Source of the DNA: Confluentibacter sediminis
GTDB lineage: Bacteria > Bacteroidota > Bacteroidia > Flavobacteriales > Flavobacteriaceae
NCBI RefSeq assembly: GCF_003258355.1
Contig: NZ_QKPO01000014.1
Coordinates: 1-64,000, forward strand
Length of the DNA stretch: 64,000 nt
Direction: 5' to 3'
This document shows positions 1 through 7,858 of this stretch, piece after piece (within the stretch, counting starts at the first letter, position 1; each line of letters starts with the position of its first letter). The notes under the pieces were generated by a model. That model was not told the DNA's origin, searched no databases, and saw only the letters and a list, made by a program, of their open reading frames with translations. The position numbers were made by a program, and so were the translations under genes.

Positions 1-30
1 TTTTCTGTTTGTTTTGATGTTTCCATACTC

Positions 31-831
31 GTGGTTTTGTGTATAGCTATTTTAGGACAAGACAACGACAGATTTTCACAACCACCTATACAATTATCTG
101 ACCCGACAGAAAAGGGACAATTTTCAAATCTTGCAGGCAAGGCAATTGCTGACTTTCTTTCAAAACGAATTGACCAAAGTATTTACACAGTAAATTATGA
201 AGCCGCAATGAGAGTTCACAATCCAATTATTCCTCTTTCTGTAAATGGCAGACAAGTTAGAAGACCTGATTTATTAGCATATACTTCAAATTCAAGATTT
301 GCTATAGAAGCTAAGGGATTTTCAGGTGGGTTTGGAAATATGAACAATCATAAAAATCAATCACAAACAGGCGGTATCCGAGTAAATTTTACAATCGCTT
401 CAGTTTCTTATGACTTATACAATCAAGTAAAATGTAAATATCACGACCCATTCAATGATAATGTACCATATGACAATGAGTTACTGAGACGATTGACAAG
501 ACAATATTATAGTGGACTATCTGAGTTTTTAAATGAAAAGTATTTCAACTATCGTGTAACAGAAATTCAAGGCGAAAAATTTTATGAGATTGAACTTTCG
601 TATAAACCATTTGAGAAATTATTCCCAGCCGAATTTCCATTTAGACACTTTTGGTATTTAGAAATTCTTGAATATTACAGACCGCGAATTATTCTGCCAT
701 TTGCTATTAGAGACTATGCTGAAAATGGCATTACGAATGAAGTTAGACCATTCATATTTGAGACAAATAAAGACCAAGGACAAGACATTTATATTGACAA
801 CGACAGAATAGGATTGCGAATTAGAAGATAA
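31..831 (+). CDS. PD-(D/E)XK nuclease-like protein, possibly 5' partial
   Basis: Candidate nuclease of the PD-(D/E)XK fold (restriction or DNA-repair type). The visible core is RRPDLLAY followed about ten residues later by FAIEAKG, the spacing and chemistry of the D...ExK metal site. The rest is rich in aromatic and charged residues and I do not recognise its family. The reading frame is open all the way to base 1, so the true start may lie outside the window; GTG at 31 is only the first usable start. It is the first insert of the cassette-like array and ends just before repeat copy A. Function is inferred from the motif alone. Confidence 0.6.
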   Translation: MVLCIAILGQDNDRFSQPPIQLSDPTEKGQFSNLAGKAIADFLSKRIDQSIYTVNYEAAMRVHNPIIPLSVNGRQVRRPDLLAYTSNSRFAIEAKGFSGGFGNMNNHKNQSQTGGIRVNFTIASVSYDLYNQVKCKYHDPFNDNVPYDNELLRRLTRQYYSGLSEFLNEKYFNYRVTEIQGEKFYEIELSYKPFEKLFPAEFPFRHFWYLEILEYYRPRIILPFAIRDYAENGITNEVRPFIFETNKDQGQDIYIDNDRIGLRIRR

Positions 832-836
832 AAAAA

Positions 837-1084
837 CTGAACCGCCAACATAGGTAACCCTTGCATAAGCCCATACATTATAAAAAAACAGACTTCTTTA
901 ACTGCCTTTTGATGCAGTTTCTTTTTTAGGGCTGCTTTATTTATACCAAAACTGTTGAAATTAATAATAAGGCTATTGTAAGCCCATTGGATACCTTGTT
1001 AAAAAGTAATATATTGCATGTATAAATGATGTGACTGCAATAGGGTATATATTTATTGTGGTTATACGAGTGTTGTGCTCAATT
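837..1084 (+). repeat. Long cassette-junction repeat, copy A
   Basis: About 250 bp homologous to the junctions at 1694, 3120, 4750, 6437, 7444, 8513, 9583 and 10369. It begins with a private end (GAACCGCCAAC), then the shared GGTAACCCTTGCA, and closes with GGTTATACGAGTGTT running into the next insert. It carries one terminator hairpin (901-927, ACTGCC/GCAGT then a T-run) and the promoter-like block at about 984-1020. It lacks the first hairpin and the central CATATGTTGGGC block of the longest copies, so it is a shorter subtype. Confidence 0.85.
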
Positions 1085-1101
1085 TAAAAAGACAATCAAT
1101 C

Positions 1102-1692
1102 ATGAATAAAACAATCTTTTTTTTATTGATTTTTTGCCCAGAAATTCTATTTTCTCAAGCTGAATTTGGAGTAATTGGAGGTATAAATAATTCTCGACTG
1201 ACTAACGGTTTTTTAAAAGACTTTGAAACAGAAAGCTCTTTTGGAGGACTACACTTAGGTGCTTTTATGGAATTAAATATATCGGACAAAATATCCTTTT
1301 ATCCAAAAATCCTTTATTCTCAACAAGGTGACAGAAAAAAAACAGAAACCCAATCACGTTTTAATGCACCAACCCAAATTGATTATAAACTTGACTATAT
1401 AAATGTTCCTTTAAATATTAAATTCTTCTCAAAACCTTATCTGTTTGTTGGTCCACAAATTGGATTTTTAATTAATACTAAAAAAGAAAATATGGATTTA
1501 GGAGATGTTGATAGTTTTGACTTTGGCATTAACCTTGGAATAGGTTATGAATTTAATTACTTTTCGATTGAGACAAATATATATCAAGGAGCTAACACAC
1601 TTATTGAGGTAGACGATGCCACTTTACCTAATCCTATCAATAGAAAACTGACAAACGCTGTCATCCAAATTAGTTTAAAATATAAAATATAA
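1102..1692 (+). CDS. Secreted outer-membrane beta-barrel protein (PorT/OMP_b-brl_2-like)
   Basis: Start taken at ATG 1102: an upstream in-frame GTG at 1075 lies inside the repeat, whereas MNKTIFFLLIFCPEILFSQ is a good Sec signal peptide ending before AEFGV. The mature part has alternating hydrophobic/polar strands, glycine-rich turns (GVIGGINNSR, FVGPQIGFL, GINLGIGYEF) and a C-terminal strand, as in the 8-stranded barrel family common in Bacteroidota (about 200 aa). It should sit in the outer membrane; its ligand is unknown. It is a single-gene insert whose left end GTTGTGCTC pairs with its right end GTGCACAAC just after the stop. Confidence 0.75.
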   Translation: MNKTIFFLLIFCPEILFSQAEFGVIGGINNSRLTNGFLKDFETESSFGGLHLGAFMELNISDKISFYPKILYSQQGDRKKTETQSRFNAPTQIDYKLDYINVPLNIKFFSKPYLFVGPQIGFLINTKKENMDLGDVDSFDFGINLGIGYEFNYFSIETNIYQGANTLIEVDDATLPNPINRKLTNAVIQISLKYKI

Positions 1693-1753
1693 AAACTGTG
1701 CACAACACCGATAACCGATGCACAACCCTATAATTTCAAAAAAACATGATACA

Positions 1754-1779
1754 AAAACGCCCAATTAAGGGCGTTTTTT
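1754..1779 (+). terminator. Rho-independent terminator T1 in copy B
   Basis: AACGCCC, a 6-nt loop, GGGCGTT, then six T. The same hairpin recurs at 3179, 7500, 8572, 9642 and 10430 at the same place in other copies. It would end transcription of the preceding insert. Confidence 0.75.
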
Positions 1780-1843
1780 GGTTTTAATAGGTTCTTATCT
1801 TGTACATTGAAAGATGATGATATGGGTTTAAAATGACGTTTAT

Positions 1844-1871
1844 AACTGCCTTTTGAGGCAATTTCTTTTTT
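1844..1871 (+). terminator. Rho-independent terminator T2 in copy B
   Basis: Short stem TGCC/GGCA with a T-rich tail. Homologues at 901, 3271, 4814, 6501, 7590, 8649 and 10521 vary: ACTGCC pairs with GGCAGT in several, and ACAGCC pairs with GGCTGT in the 10521 copy. That compensatory change argues the hairpin itself is maintained. Confidence 0.65.
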
Positions 1872-2009
1872 TAGGGTACTTTATAACTACTCATGGTATT
1901 GAAAACAGTATCACTATTAGGCATTTGTAGCATATGTTGGGCATGGTTCTCCAAGAGCCATAGAGGTTTATACCAAAACTGTTGAAATTAATAATATGGC
2001 TAATAAGGC

Positions 2010-2046
2010 CATTGGGATACCTTGTTAAAAAGTAATATATTGCATG
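2010..2046 (+). promoter_or_regulatory. Conserved promoter-like block of the repeats (copy B example)
   Basis: ATTGG, GATACCTTGTTAAAAAGTAA, then TATATTGCATG. A TTG about 20 nt before TATATTG resembles the Bacteroidota -33 TTG / -7 TAnnTTTG layout, with an imperfect -7. The block is the best conserved part of all copies and always lies 60-110 bp before the insert's start codon, after the terminators. The promoter role is inferred. Confidence 0.45.
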
Positions 2047-2126
2047 TGTAAACGCTGTGGCTGCAATTGAGGTATGTATTTATTGTGGTTATACAAGTGT
2101 TGGTAACAAGCTGAAAAAACTAAACG

Positions 2127-2627
2127 TTGAAAGAAAAACAAAAACTTATTTTATTAATTTTCATTGTATTTCTGACTTTTTTTATCGGAATAGAATATGA
2201 AATAGATTATCGGATTTTGACCCGCAGCACAATAAAATATCTTGCAAATTATGAACTTGGATTTTATGGCGGAAAAGACTTCCGCTTTTTTCAAACGGAC
2301 ATTGCCTTCATTCTGACTTTAATCCCAATCGGATTTTATTTTACATGTCGGAAAATCACCTCTTTAAAGAAAATATTATGTCTGAATTTAGTCTATCTGT
2401 TTTTATTTCCGCTTTTTTACTGTCTTTTTTGCTATCTCGAAAGTCAGTTCATAAATATAACTGTAACTAACCCAATAATGAATGACGGAATTTTAAAATA
2501 TCATCAAAATAATGTGAATTATAGAATGATTTTATTTCTAACAATAATCTCGACTTTTATTAGCGGAACAATAATTAAGAAAATAACAAACGAAAAAAAG
2601 CCAGTTGGATACCTTGTTAAAAAGTAA
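2127..2627 (+). CDS. Predicted four-helix membrane protein, 3' end replaced by repeat
   Basis: Unknown membrane protein with hydrophobic segments near residues 7-24, 55-73, 82-102 and 132-149. The start is TTG (KEKQKLILLIF follows), since no ATG is nearby. The last codons (VGYLVKK then stop) are read from repeat sequence, because the normal right end, T1, T2 and central block are missing and the gene runs directly into the promoter-like block at about 2606. The original C-terminus has therefore probably been lost by a deletion. The left end GTTGGTAAC has no visible partner, in line with that loss. Confidence 0.55.
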   Translation: MKEKQKLILLIFIVFLTFFIGIEYEIDYRILTRSTIKYLANYELGFYGGKDFRFFQTDIAFILTLIPIGFYFTCRKITSLKKILCLNLVYLFLFPLFYCLFCYLESQFINITVTNPIMNDGILKYHQNNVNYRMILFLTIISTFISGTIIKKITNEKKPVGYLVKK

Positions 2628-2702
2628 TATATTGCATGTATAAACGATGTGACTGCAATTGAGGTATATATTTATTGTGGTTATACGAGTATTGGCTACA
2701 AT
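2606..2702 (+). repeat. Truncated junction repeat, right half only
   Basis: Contains only the TTGGATACCTTGTTAAAAAG promoter-like block, the CTGCAATTGAGGTATATATTTA segment and the closing GGTTATACGAGTATT. The left arm and both terminators are absent, so the upstream and downstream genes may be cotranscribed here. Confidence 0.8.
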
Positions 2703-2710
2703 TTGAAAAA

Positions 2711-3127
2711 ATGAAATCCCAAGAAAAAATATCAAACAAAAACGGAGATTGGTATATTGTTGAAATTGTTGAAAAATGTGAACCAGTTGACCGAAATGAG
2801 AACCAAGAATTACGAAGAGTTACAACTTGGGGAAATCATCATTTAATTAAAGCGAGTTCACCTGAAAAAGCATTTGACAAAGCTGTTAAAATCGGAAAAG
2901 AAGCTGAATATAAATTCATAAATACTGACAAAATTGAAATGGAATGGATTTTTGTCGGAATTGGAGAACTCTTACCTATTTATGAAGAAAATATTGAGGA
3001 TGGAGCCGAAATAATGTGGAAAGATTACGGATTTATATCTGATAGACGAGCTAAAAGATTTGTTTTTGACAAGAAAGAGCTTTTAGCTGACATTAAACCG
3101 AAACCAAAACCGAATAAAAAACCGTAG
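2711..3127 (+). CDS. DUF4288-like protein
   Basis: Start placed at ATG 2711 (MKSQEKISNKNGDWYIVEIV); the frame upstream to 2675 is repeat sequence. The pattern WYIVEIVEK, then a W/G-rich turn with an alpha segment SSPEKAFDKAVKIGKEAE, then WIFVGIGELLPIYEENIEDGAEI resembles the small DUF4288 domain (one alpha/beta unit of about 90 aa). Cytosolic; function unknown even for the family. The lysine/proline tail (KPKPKPNKK) is low complexity. The insert's ends match as an inverted repeat: ATTGGCTAC on the left, GTAGCCAAC on the right. Confidence 0.6.
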   Translation: MKSQEKISNKNGDWYIVEIVEKCEPVDRNENQELRRVTTWGNHHLIKASSPEKAFDKAVKIGKEAEYKFINTDKIEMEWIFVGIGELLPIYEENIEDGAEIMWKDYGFISDRRAKRFVFDKKELLADIKPKPKPNKKP

Positions 3128-3540
3128 CCAACACCGGCAACCGTTGCACAACCCCATAATTTTATAAAAACATGATACAAAAACGCCCAATTAAGGGCGT
3201 TTTTTTGGTTTTAATAGTTTAGATCTTGTACATTGAAAGATGATGATATGGGTTTAAAATGATGTTTATAACAGCCTTTTGAGGCAGTTTCTTTTTTTAG
3301 GGTGCTTGATAACTACTCATGGTATTGAAAACAGTAGCACTATTAGGCATTTGTAGCATATGTTGGGCATGGTTCTCCAAGAGCCACAGAAGTTTATACC
3401 AAAACTATTGAAATTAATAATATGGCTATTGTAAGCCCATTGGATACCTTATTAAAAAGTAATATATTGCATGTATAAACGATGTGGCTGCAATAGGGTA
3501 TGTATTTATTGTGGTTATAGAAGTGTTACCTGCAATTTGA
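3120..3540 (+). repeat. Long cassette-junction repeat, copy C (full length)
   Basis: Same layout as copy B: right private end GTAGCCAAC, CCGGCAACCGTTGCACAACC, T1 (3179-3206), T2 (3271-3298, stem AGCC/GGCA with one mismatch), central block, promoter-like block (3438-3472), then GGTTATAGAAGTGTT and the next private end ACCTGC. Confidence 0.9.
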
Positions 3541-3548
3541 AAAAAATC

Positions 3549-4790
3549 GTGAATAAAACTTACATCTTCTTATTATTAATCATTTTCAGTTGTTCAACAA
3601 CTAAGAAAGTTAGCACAGAATATTCAAGTGCCAATAACATTTCAGAATTTAATAAGTTCATAGAGGACTTTGAGAAAAACTACATCTACTTAACGGAAAA
3701 GAATGAACTTTGGAAATGTATCAAAGGAACTTATTCTGAAAAAGTCGGTCAGATAACAACGAAATTTGAACATATTCTTTTCTACGAGAATTTACTGAAT
3801 GAATTATATGACAATCATATACATTTAAATACTAATACAAGTCAATCATATAGATTAGATACACCAATATATGTTACAAATAATAACGGAAAAACTTATT
3901 TAAAAAACGTTTGGCAAACACAGTTAAAAGATACAATTAAAGAAAATGTAATTGGTGCGGAAATTGTCACTTTCAATGGAATAGATTTTCAAGAAAAAAT
4001 TAAAGACTTTACAACTATTTGTCAAAATAAAAACGATAAAAAAGTTCGTGAATGGATTGCAAATAAAATAGTTGCTGGAAAACGAAATGAGAGTAGAGTT
4101 TTGGAATTGAAACTACAAAACGGAAAAACATTTAAATTGGATATTGATAGTTTGAAACTACGAGAAGAAAAATTTGCACTATCACCTTCAATCATCGAGA
4201 ATAAATCAATTGGACTCATAAGAGTAAATAATACTTTAGGTAACCAAATTTTAGTAAAAGAATTTAAAAGAGTAATCCCTCAAATGGATTCGACAAAAGC
4301 ACTAATTATTGACCTTAGGAATACAATTAGTGGTGGAAACACATCAGTTGCGAAACCAATAATGGGAATATTTATTAATGAAAAGAAACCTTATCAACTC
4401 TATGAAAACCATAAAAAGGAATATTTAGGTTATGTAAAACCCAACAAGTTGAATTATAATAAACCAGTGTATATTCTGGTTAACAGATGGACTGGAAGTA
4501 TGGGAGAAGGAATTGCTATTGGTTTAAACACTGTAGATGGAATCGAAGTAATTGGAACAGAAATGTCGAGATTAGCAGGCGGAATGAAATCTATTAATTT
4601 TAAAAATCATAATTACGGATTTCAAGTTTCTTTTGAGAAAATTTTTGATATTAACGGTAATCCACGAGAAGAATTTATACCAAAAAACTATGTTGAACAA
4701 ACTCGAACAGATACAGATGAAATTTTGGAATACACAATCGAACGAATAAAAACTGTAGGTAAGCTGGTAACCGATTGCACAAGCCAATAA
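3549..4790 (+). CDS. S41 family peptidase, lipoprotein
   Basis: C-terminal processing-type serine protease. Start chosen at GTG 3549, giving VNKTYIFLLLIIFSCSTT, a lipoprotein signal with Cys at the lipobox; TTG 3537 is an alternative, and ATG 3471 lies in repeat sequence. The N-terminal half is a helical region with a PDZ-like stretch (GAEIVTFNGIDF). The C-terminal half has the family core: ALIIDLRNTISGG, then VYILVNRWTGSMGEGIAIGL with the likely nucleophile Ser in GSMGEG, then IGTEMSRLAGGM. The last dozen codons and the stop come from the following repeat. Probably anchored in the outer membrane or periplasm; substrate unknown. Confidence 0.8.
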   Translation: MNKTYIFLLLIIFSCSTTKKVSTEYSSANNISEFNKFIEDFEKNYIYLTEKNELWKCIKGTYSEKVGQITTKFEHILFYENLLNELYDNHIHLNTNTSQSYRLDTPIYVTNNNGKTYLKNVWQTQLKDTIKENVIGAEIVTFNGIDFQEKIKDFTTICQNKNDKKVREWIANKIVAGKRNESRVLELKLQNGKTFKLDIDSLKLREEKFALSPSIIENKSIGLIRVNNTLGNQILVKEFKRVIPQMDSTKALIIDLRNTISGGNTSVAKPIMGIFINEKKPYQLYENHKKEYLGYVKPNKLNYNKPVYILVNRWTGSMGEGIAIGLNTVDGIEVIGTEMSRLAGGMKSINFKNHNYGFQVSFEKIFDINGNPREEFIPKNYVEQTRTDTDEILEYTIERIKTVGKLVTDCTSQ

Positions 4791-5086
4791 ATTATAAAAA
4801 ACAGACTTCTATAACAGCCTTTTGAGGCAGTTTCTTTTTTTGGGTACTTTATAACTACTCATGATATTGGAAACAACACCACTATGAGGCATTTGTAGCA
4901 TATGTTGGGCATGGTTCTCCAAGAACCATAGAGATTTATACCAAAACTGTTGAAATTAATAATATGGCTATTGTAAGCCCATTGGATACCTTGTTAAAAA
5001 GTAATATATTGCATGTATAAATGATGTGGCTGCAATTGAGGTATGTATTTATTGTGGTTATATGAGTGTTGTGAGCAAGCTGAAAA
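4750..5086 (+). repeat. Long cassette-junction repeat, copy D
   Basis: Right private end CTGTAGGTAAG (pairing imperfectly with GTTACCTGC on the left of the peptidase insert), GGTAACCGATTGCACAAGCC, no T1, T2 at 4814-4840, central CATATGTTGGGC block, promoter-like block at 4981-5015, and closing GGTTATATGAGTGTT. It shares the T1-less left part with copies A and E. Confidence 0.88.
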
Positions 5087-5830
5087 ATGAACTACGCAAA
5101 GAACAAAATAGAACTTGAAGAAAATGGATATTCTGTTTTAGCTGACTTGTTTTCGGACAATGAAATAAGTCAAATTTTAGCTTGTATCGAAAATGCTGAA
5201 CAGGACGGAAATTCGTTTATGAAAACAAAGGATTTGTTTGCGATTAGACAATTAATCAAAAATGTACCTGAATTGAGTGATTTGTTGTTTAACAAAAAAC
5301 TGATCGAATTACTTTCTGACCTTTCAGAATCAGAATATTTCCTGACAAAAGCAATCTATTTTGATAAGCCGAGTGAGTCAAATTGGTTTGTTGCTTACCA
5401 TCAAGATTTGAGTATTTCGGTTGACCAAAAAACGGAATTGGAAAATTACTCTAATTGGACATTTAAAAAAGGTCAATATGGAGTTCAACCGCCTATTAAG
5501 ATTTTGGAAGACACAATAACTATCCGAATTCATTTGGACAAAACGGACAAAAATAATGGAGCTTTAAAGGTGATTCCCAAGTCGCACTTAAACGGAATAG
5601 TTCGGGCTGACTCGAAGGATTGGAATTTAGAAAACGAATTTATCTGTGAAATAGAAAAAGGTGGAGCGATGTTAATGAAACCTTTGACTTTACACGCATC
5701 GAACAGAACAACAAACGGGAAGAAAAGACGAGTAATACATTTAGAATTTAACAAACATAATCTGACTGAACCGCTGGCTTGGTTAGAACATTATGAAATA
5801 AAAAAGTCTGCATACCACAAAGTACTGTGA
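5087..5830 (+). CDS. Phytanoyl-CoA dioxygenase (PhyH) family protein
   Basis: Fe(II)/2-oxoglutarate-dependent oxygenase fold, 247 aa. Visible metal site: H and D in YHQDLSI and a distal His in LTLHASNR, with the 2-oxoglutarate-binding Arg in the KKRRVIHLEF segment. GALKVIPKSHLNG is the typical PhyH strand-loop. ATG 5087 directly follows the repeat's A-rich GCTGAAAA leader. Substrate unknown; relatives hydroxylate small molecules or lipids. The left end GTTGTGAGC does not find a clear partner at its 3' end, where the short type II junction begins, so this insert may be rearranged. Confidence 0.8.
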   Translation: MNYAKNKIELEENGYSVLADLFSDNEISQILACIENAEQDGNSFMKTKDLFAIRQLIKNVPELSDLLFNKKLIELLSDLSESEYFLTKAIYFDKPSESNWFVAYHQDLSISVDQKTELENYSNWTFKKGQYGVQPPIKILEDTITIRIHLDKTDKNNGALKVIPKSHLNGIVRADSKDWNLENEFICEIEKGGAMLMKPLTLHASNRTTNGKKRRVIHLEFNKHNLTEPLAWLEHYEIKKSAYHKVL

Positions 5831-5890
5831 TAAAAAATTGCTAGTTTTAGCTAAAGCAAAGTTAGTTGCTTGTTTGCTGGCTTCTGGTTT
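5811..5890 (+). repeat. Short junction repeat (type II), copy 1
   Basis: TACCACAAAG, AAAAAATTGCTAG, TTTTAGCTAAAGCAAAGTTA, GTTGCTTGTTTGCTGGC. It aligns closely with 13045-13112 and more loosely with 15188-15270. It contains an inverted repeat AAGCAA/TTGCTT. GCTGGCTT in its right part pairs with AAGCCAGC just before copy E, as if opening the next insert. Confidence 0.5.
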
Positions 5891-5998
5891 TGATTGTTTA
5901 CAAGAAAATTAATATTGGTTGGTGTTGTAAGAATTCGAAAAATGAACAAAAAAATAAGCGGATAACAAAATTTAGAGTTAAAATAAAGGATAGAATAT

Positions 5999-6415
5999 AT
6001 GACGGAAATTACATTTGAATATTGGAATAAACTTGCTGAACAAACAATTACAATTAGTTCATTACTTGGTGGATTTTCTATTGCTGTTATTGCAAATCTT
6101 TTAGTTTCAGATGCGAATACTCGATTGTCAAATACTATAATGGCCACTTCAACTTTGGCTGCTAGTTTCTTTTTAATTACTGTTTTTGCAATGACTAATC
6201 TTCTTATGAAAACAACTACTGGATATCCTTTTAAAGTGGTTGAAAATGATTTATTAACACCCCGAATTGTAGGAGTTATTTCTTTTTTTTTGGGAATTAT
6301 ATCATTGCTAACTATGATTTCTTTAGCAGGTTGGACAAAATCAAAAAGAATGGGAAGATTCACAACAATAATTGGAATTTTAACATTAATAATAATACTT
6401 TTTATGACCTCTTAA
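5999..6415 (+). CDS. Unknown four-helix membrane protein
   Basis: 138 aa with hydrophobic helices at about residues 17-36, 44-66, 90-109 and 122-137 and a short charged loop KSKRMGRF before the last helix; cytoplasmic membrane. No family recognised. ATG 5999 follows an AT-rich leader with AAAGGA, a plausible start. It is a single insert between a short type II junction and copy E; its right end GCCAGCAGGTAAC partly pairs with GTTTGCTGGC at about 5872. Confidence 0.55.
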   Translation: MTEITFEYWNKLAEQTITISSLLGGFSIAVIANLLVSDANTRLSNTIMATSTLAASFFLITVFAMTNLLMKTTTGYPFKVVENDLLTPRIVGVISFFLGIISLLTMISLAGWTKSKRMGRFTTIIGILTLIIILFMTS

Positions 6416-6436
6416 AATTAGGAACCAAAGAGAAAA

Positions 6437-6774
6437 GCCAGCAGGTAACACCAGTAACCCTTGCACAAGCCAATAAATTATAAAAAAACAGACTTCTATA
6501 ACTGCCTTTTAAGGCAGTTTCTTTTTTTAGGTTGCTTTATAACTACTCCTGGTATTGAAAACAACATCGCTATTAGGCATTTGTAGCATATGTTGGGCAT
6601 GGTTCTCCAAGAGCCACAGAGATTTTATACTAAAACTGTTGAAATTAATAATATGGCTATTGTAAGGTCATTTGATACCTTGTTAAAAAGTAATATATTG
6701 CATGTATAAACGATGTGACTGCAATAGAGGTATATATTTATTGTGGTTATACGAGGGTTGTACGTAATTTTGAC
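6437..6774 (+). repeat. Long cassette-junction repeat, copy E
   Basis: Right private end GCCAGCAGGTAAC, CCAGTAACCCTTGCACAAGCC, no T1, T2 at 6501-6528 (ACTGCC/GGCAGT, fully paired), central block, promoter-like block at 6670-6704 (with TTTGATACC instead of TTGGATACC), then GGTTATACGAGGGTT and the next private end GTACGT. Confidence 0.88.
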
Positions 6775-6781
6775 AAAACCT

Positions 6782-7441
6782 ATGAAAAAACCATTTTTAC
6801 TTCTATTATTCATTTCGACTTTAGGATTTTCACAAGAAAAATTTATTGAAGTTTTGGTAAAAGACACAATAGTCTTAAAACCAATTTCATTTGAGTACAC
6901 AATAAAAAGCGATATCGGATTTGACTTTGAGGAAACGAACAGAAAAAATCGGACTGATTTAATCAAAGAATCGGATAAAAAAGTTTTGGACTTCCTAAAT
7001 AACGGAAACTACAAATTTGAGGAAATTCAAATGAACACGTTGTTAGCAGGTCTTATGGCAAGTCAACCAAAAAGCTATACGGTTTTCATTCCTGACTTGA
7101 ATTCCAAAGAGAGATTTATAGAAAGTATTGAAAAAACTGGCGGACTTGAATATTTCCTTACAAATACAAATTACGAACAAAACGAATTGACCGAAGAAAG
7201 AATATACTTAAAATTATTGGAAAAAGCAGACCAAAGAGCCCAACTTTTAGGCAAAGTTAAAAATCTTAAAATCGGAGACATAATTGAGATTTCGGAAACC
7301 AAAGCATCCGAAACTGTATTTTCAAATTTTATGGGAAAATTAATGGAGAGAGGAGATAGTGCATTGGATGTGACAACTACATTTCTAAATGACAATGGAG
7401 TTTTGAGAAAAAGTATAAGTGTAAAATATAAAGTGGAATAA
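6782..7441 (+). CDS. Secreted SIMPL/DUF541-like protein
   Basis: Start at ATG 6782: MKKPFLLLLFISTLGFSQ is a Sec signal peptide; the frame upstream is repeat sequence. The central segment LLEKADQRAQLLGKVKNLKI, followed by GDIIEISE, matches the SIMPL signature of a long helix with repeated alanines, then LG..G.I..I.E. The C-terminus, SISVKYKVE, is the usual final strand. Periplasmic or surface; family function poorly defined. The left end GTTGTACGT and right end ACGTACAAC are exact inverted repeats. Confidence 0.65.
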   Translation: MKKPFLLLLFISTLGFSQEKFIEVLVKDTIVLKPISFEYTIKSDIGFDFEETNRKNRTDLIKESDKKVLDFLNNGNYKFEEIQMNTLLAGLMASQPKSYTVFIPDLNSKERFIESIEKTGGLEYFLTNTNYEQNELTEERIYLKLLEKADQRAQLLGKVKNLKIGDIIEISETKASETVFSNFMGKLMERGDSALDVTTTFLNDNGVLRKSISVKYKVE

Positions 7442-7443
7442 AA

Positions 7444-7858
7444 AACTACGTACAACAACAACCGTTGTACAACCCCATAATTTTATAAAAACATGATACA
7501 AAAACGCCCAATTAAGGGCGTTTTTTGGTTTTAATAGGTTCTTATGTACATTGAAAGATGATGATATGAGTTTAAAATGGCGTTTATAACAGCCTTTTGA
7601 GGCAGTTTCTTTTTTTAGGCCGCTTTATAACTACTCATGGTATTGAAAACAACAACACTATTAGGCATTTGTAGCATATGTTGGGCATGGTTCTCCAAGA
7701 GCCACAGAGATTTATACTAAAACTGTTGAAATTAATAATATGGCTATTGTAAGGCCATTGGATACCTTGTTAAAAAGTAATATATTGCATATATAAATGA
7801 TGTGACTGCAATAGGGTATGTATTTATTGTGGTTATAGAAGTGTTGTGTGCAATTTGA
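7444..7858 (+). repeat. Long cassette-junction repeat, copy F (full length)
   Basis: Right private end CTACGTACAAC, AACCGTTGTACAACCCC, T1 at 7500-7527, T2 at 7590-7616, central block, promoter-like block at 7756-7790, closing GGTTATAGAAGTGTT and the next private end GTGTGC. Confidence 0.9.

Larger units (their letters stand above)
1694..2115 (+). repeat. Long cassette-junction repeat, copy B (full length)
   Basis: About 420 bp, the most complete copy. Order: private right end CTGTGCACAAC, shared CCGATAACCGATGCACAACC, hairpin T1 (1754-1779), hairpin T2 (1844-1871), the central block with CATATGTTGGGC and a small hairpin GGTTCTCCAAGAGCC, the promoter-like block (2010-2046), then GGTTATACAAGTGTT opening the next insert. 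The outer arms are imperfectly complementary (AACACCG..GGTTA against GGTTATACAAGTGTT, with extra bases on one strand), so a single strand could fold across the whole unit. Confidence 0.9.

Noticed and set aside
1-26. Possible start of a leftward gene (ATG at 26 on the minus strand, METSKQTEK)
   Set aside because: Only nine codons are visible, too little to support a gene.
3471-3530. Cysteine-rich peptide frame MYKRCGCNRVCIYCGY in copy C, a possible zinc-binding leader peptide
   Set aside because: Other copies read ATGTATAAATGA or carry a TGA a few codons later, so the frame is not conserved; it is repeat sequence fused by chance to the next gene.
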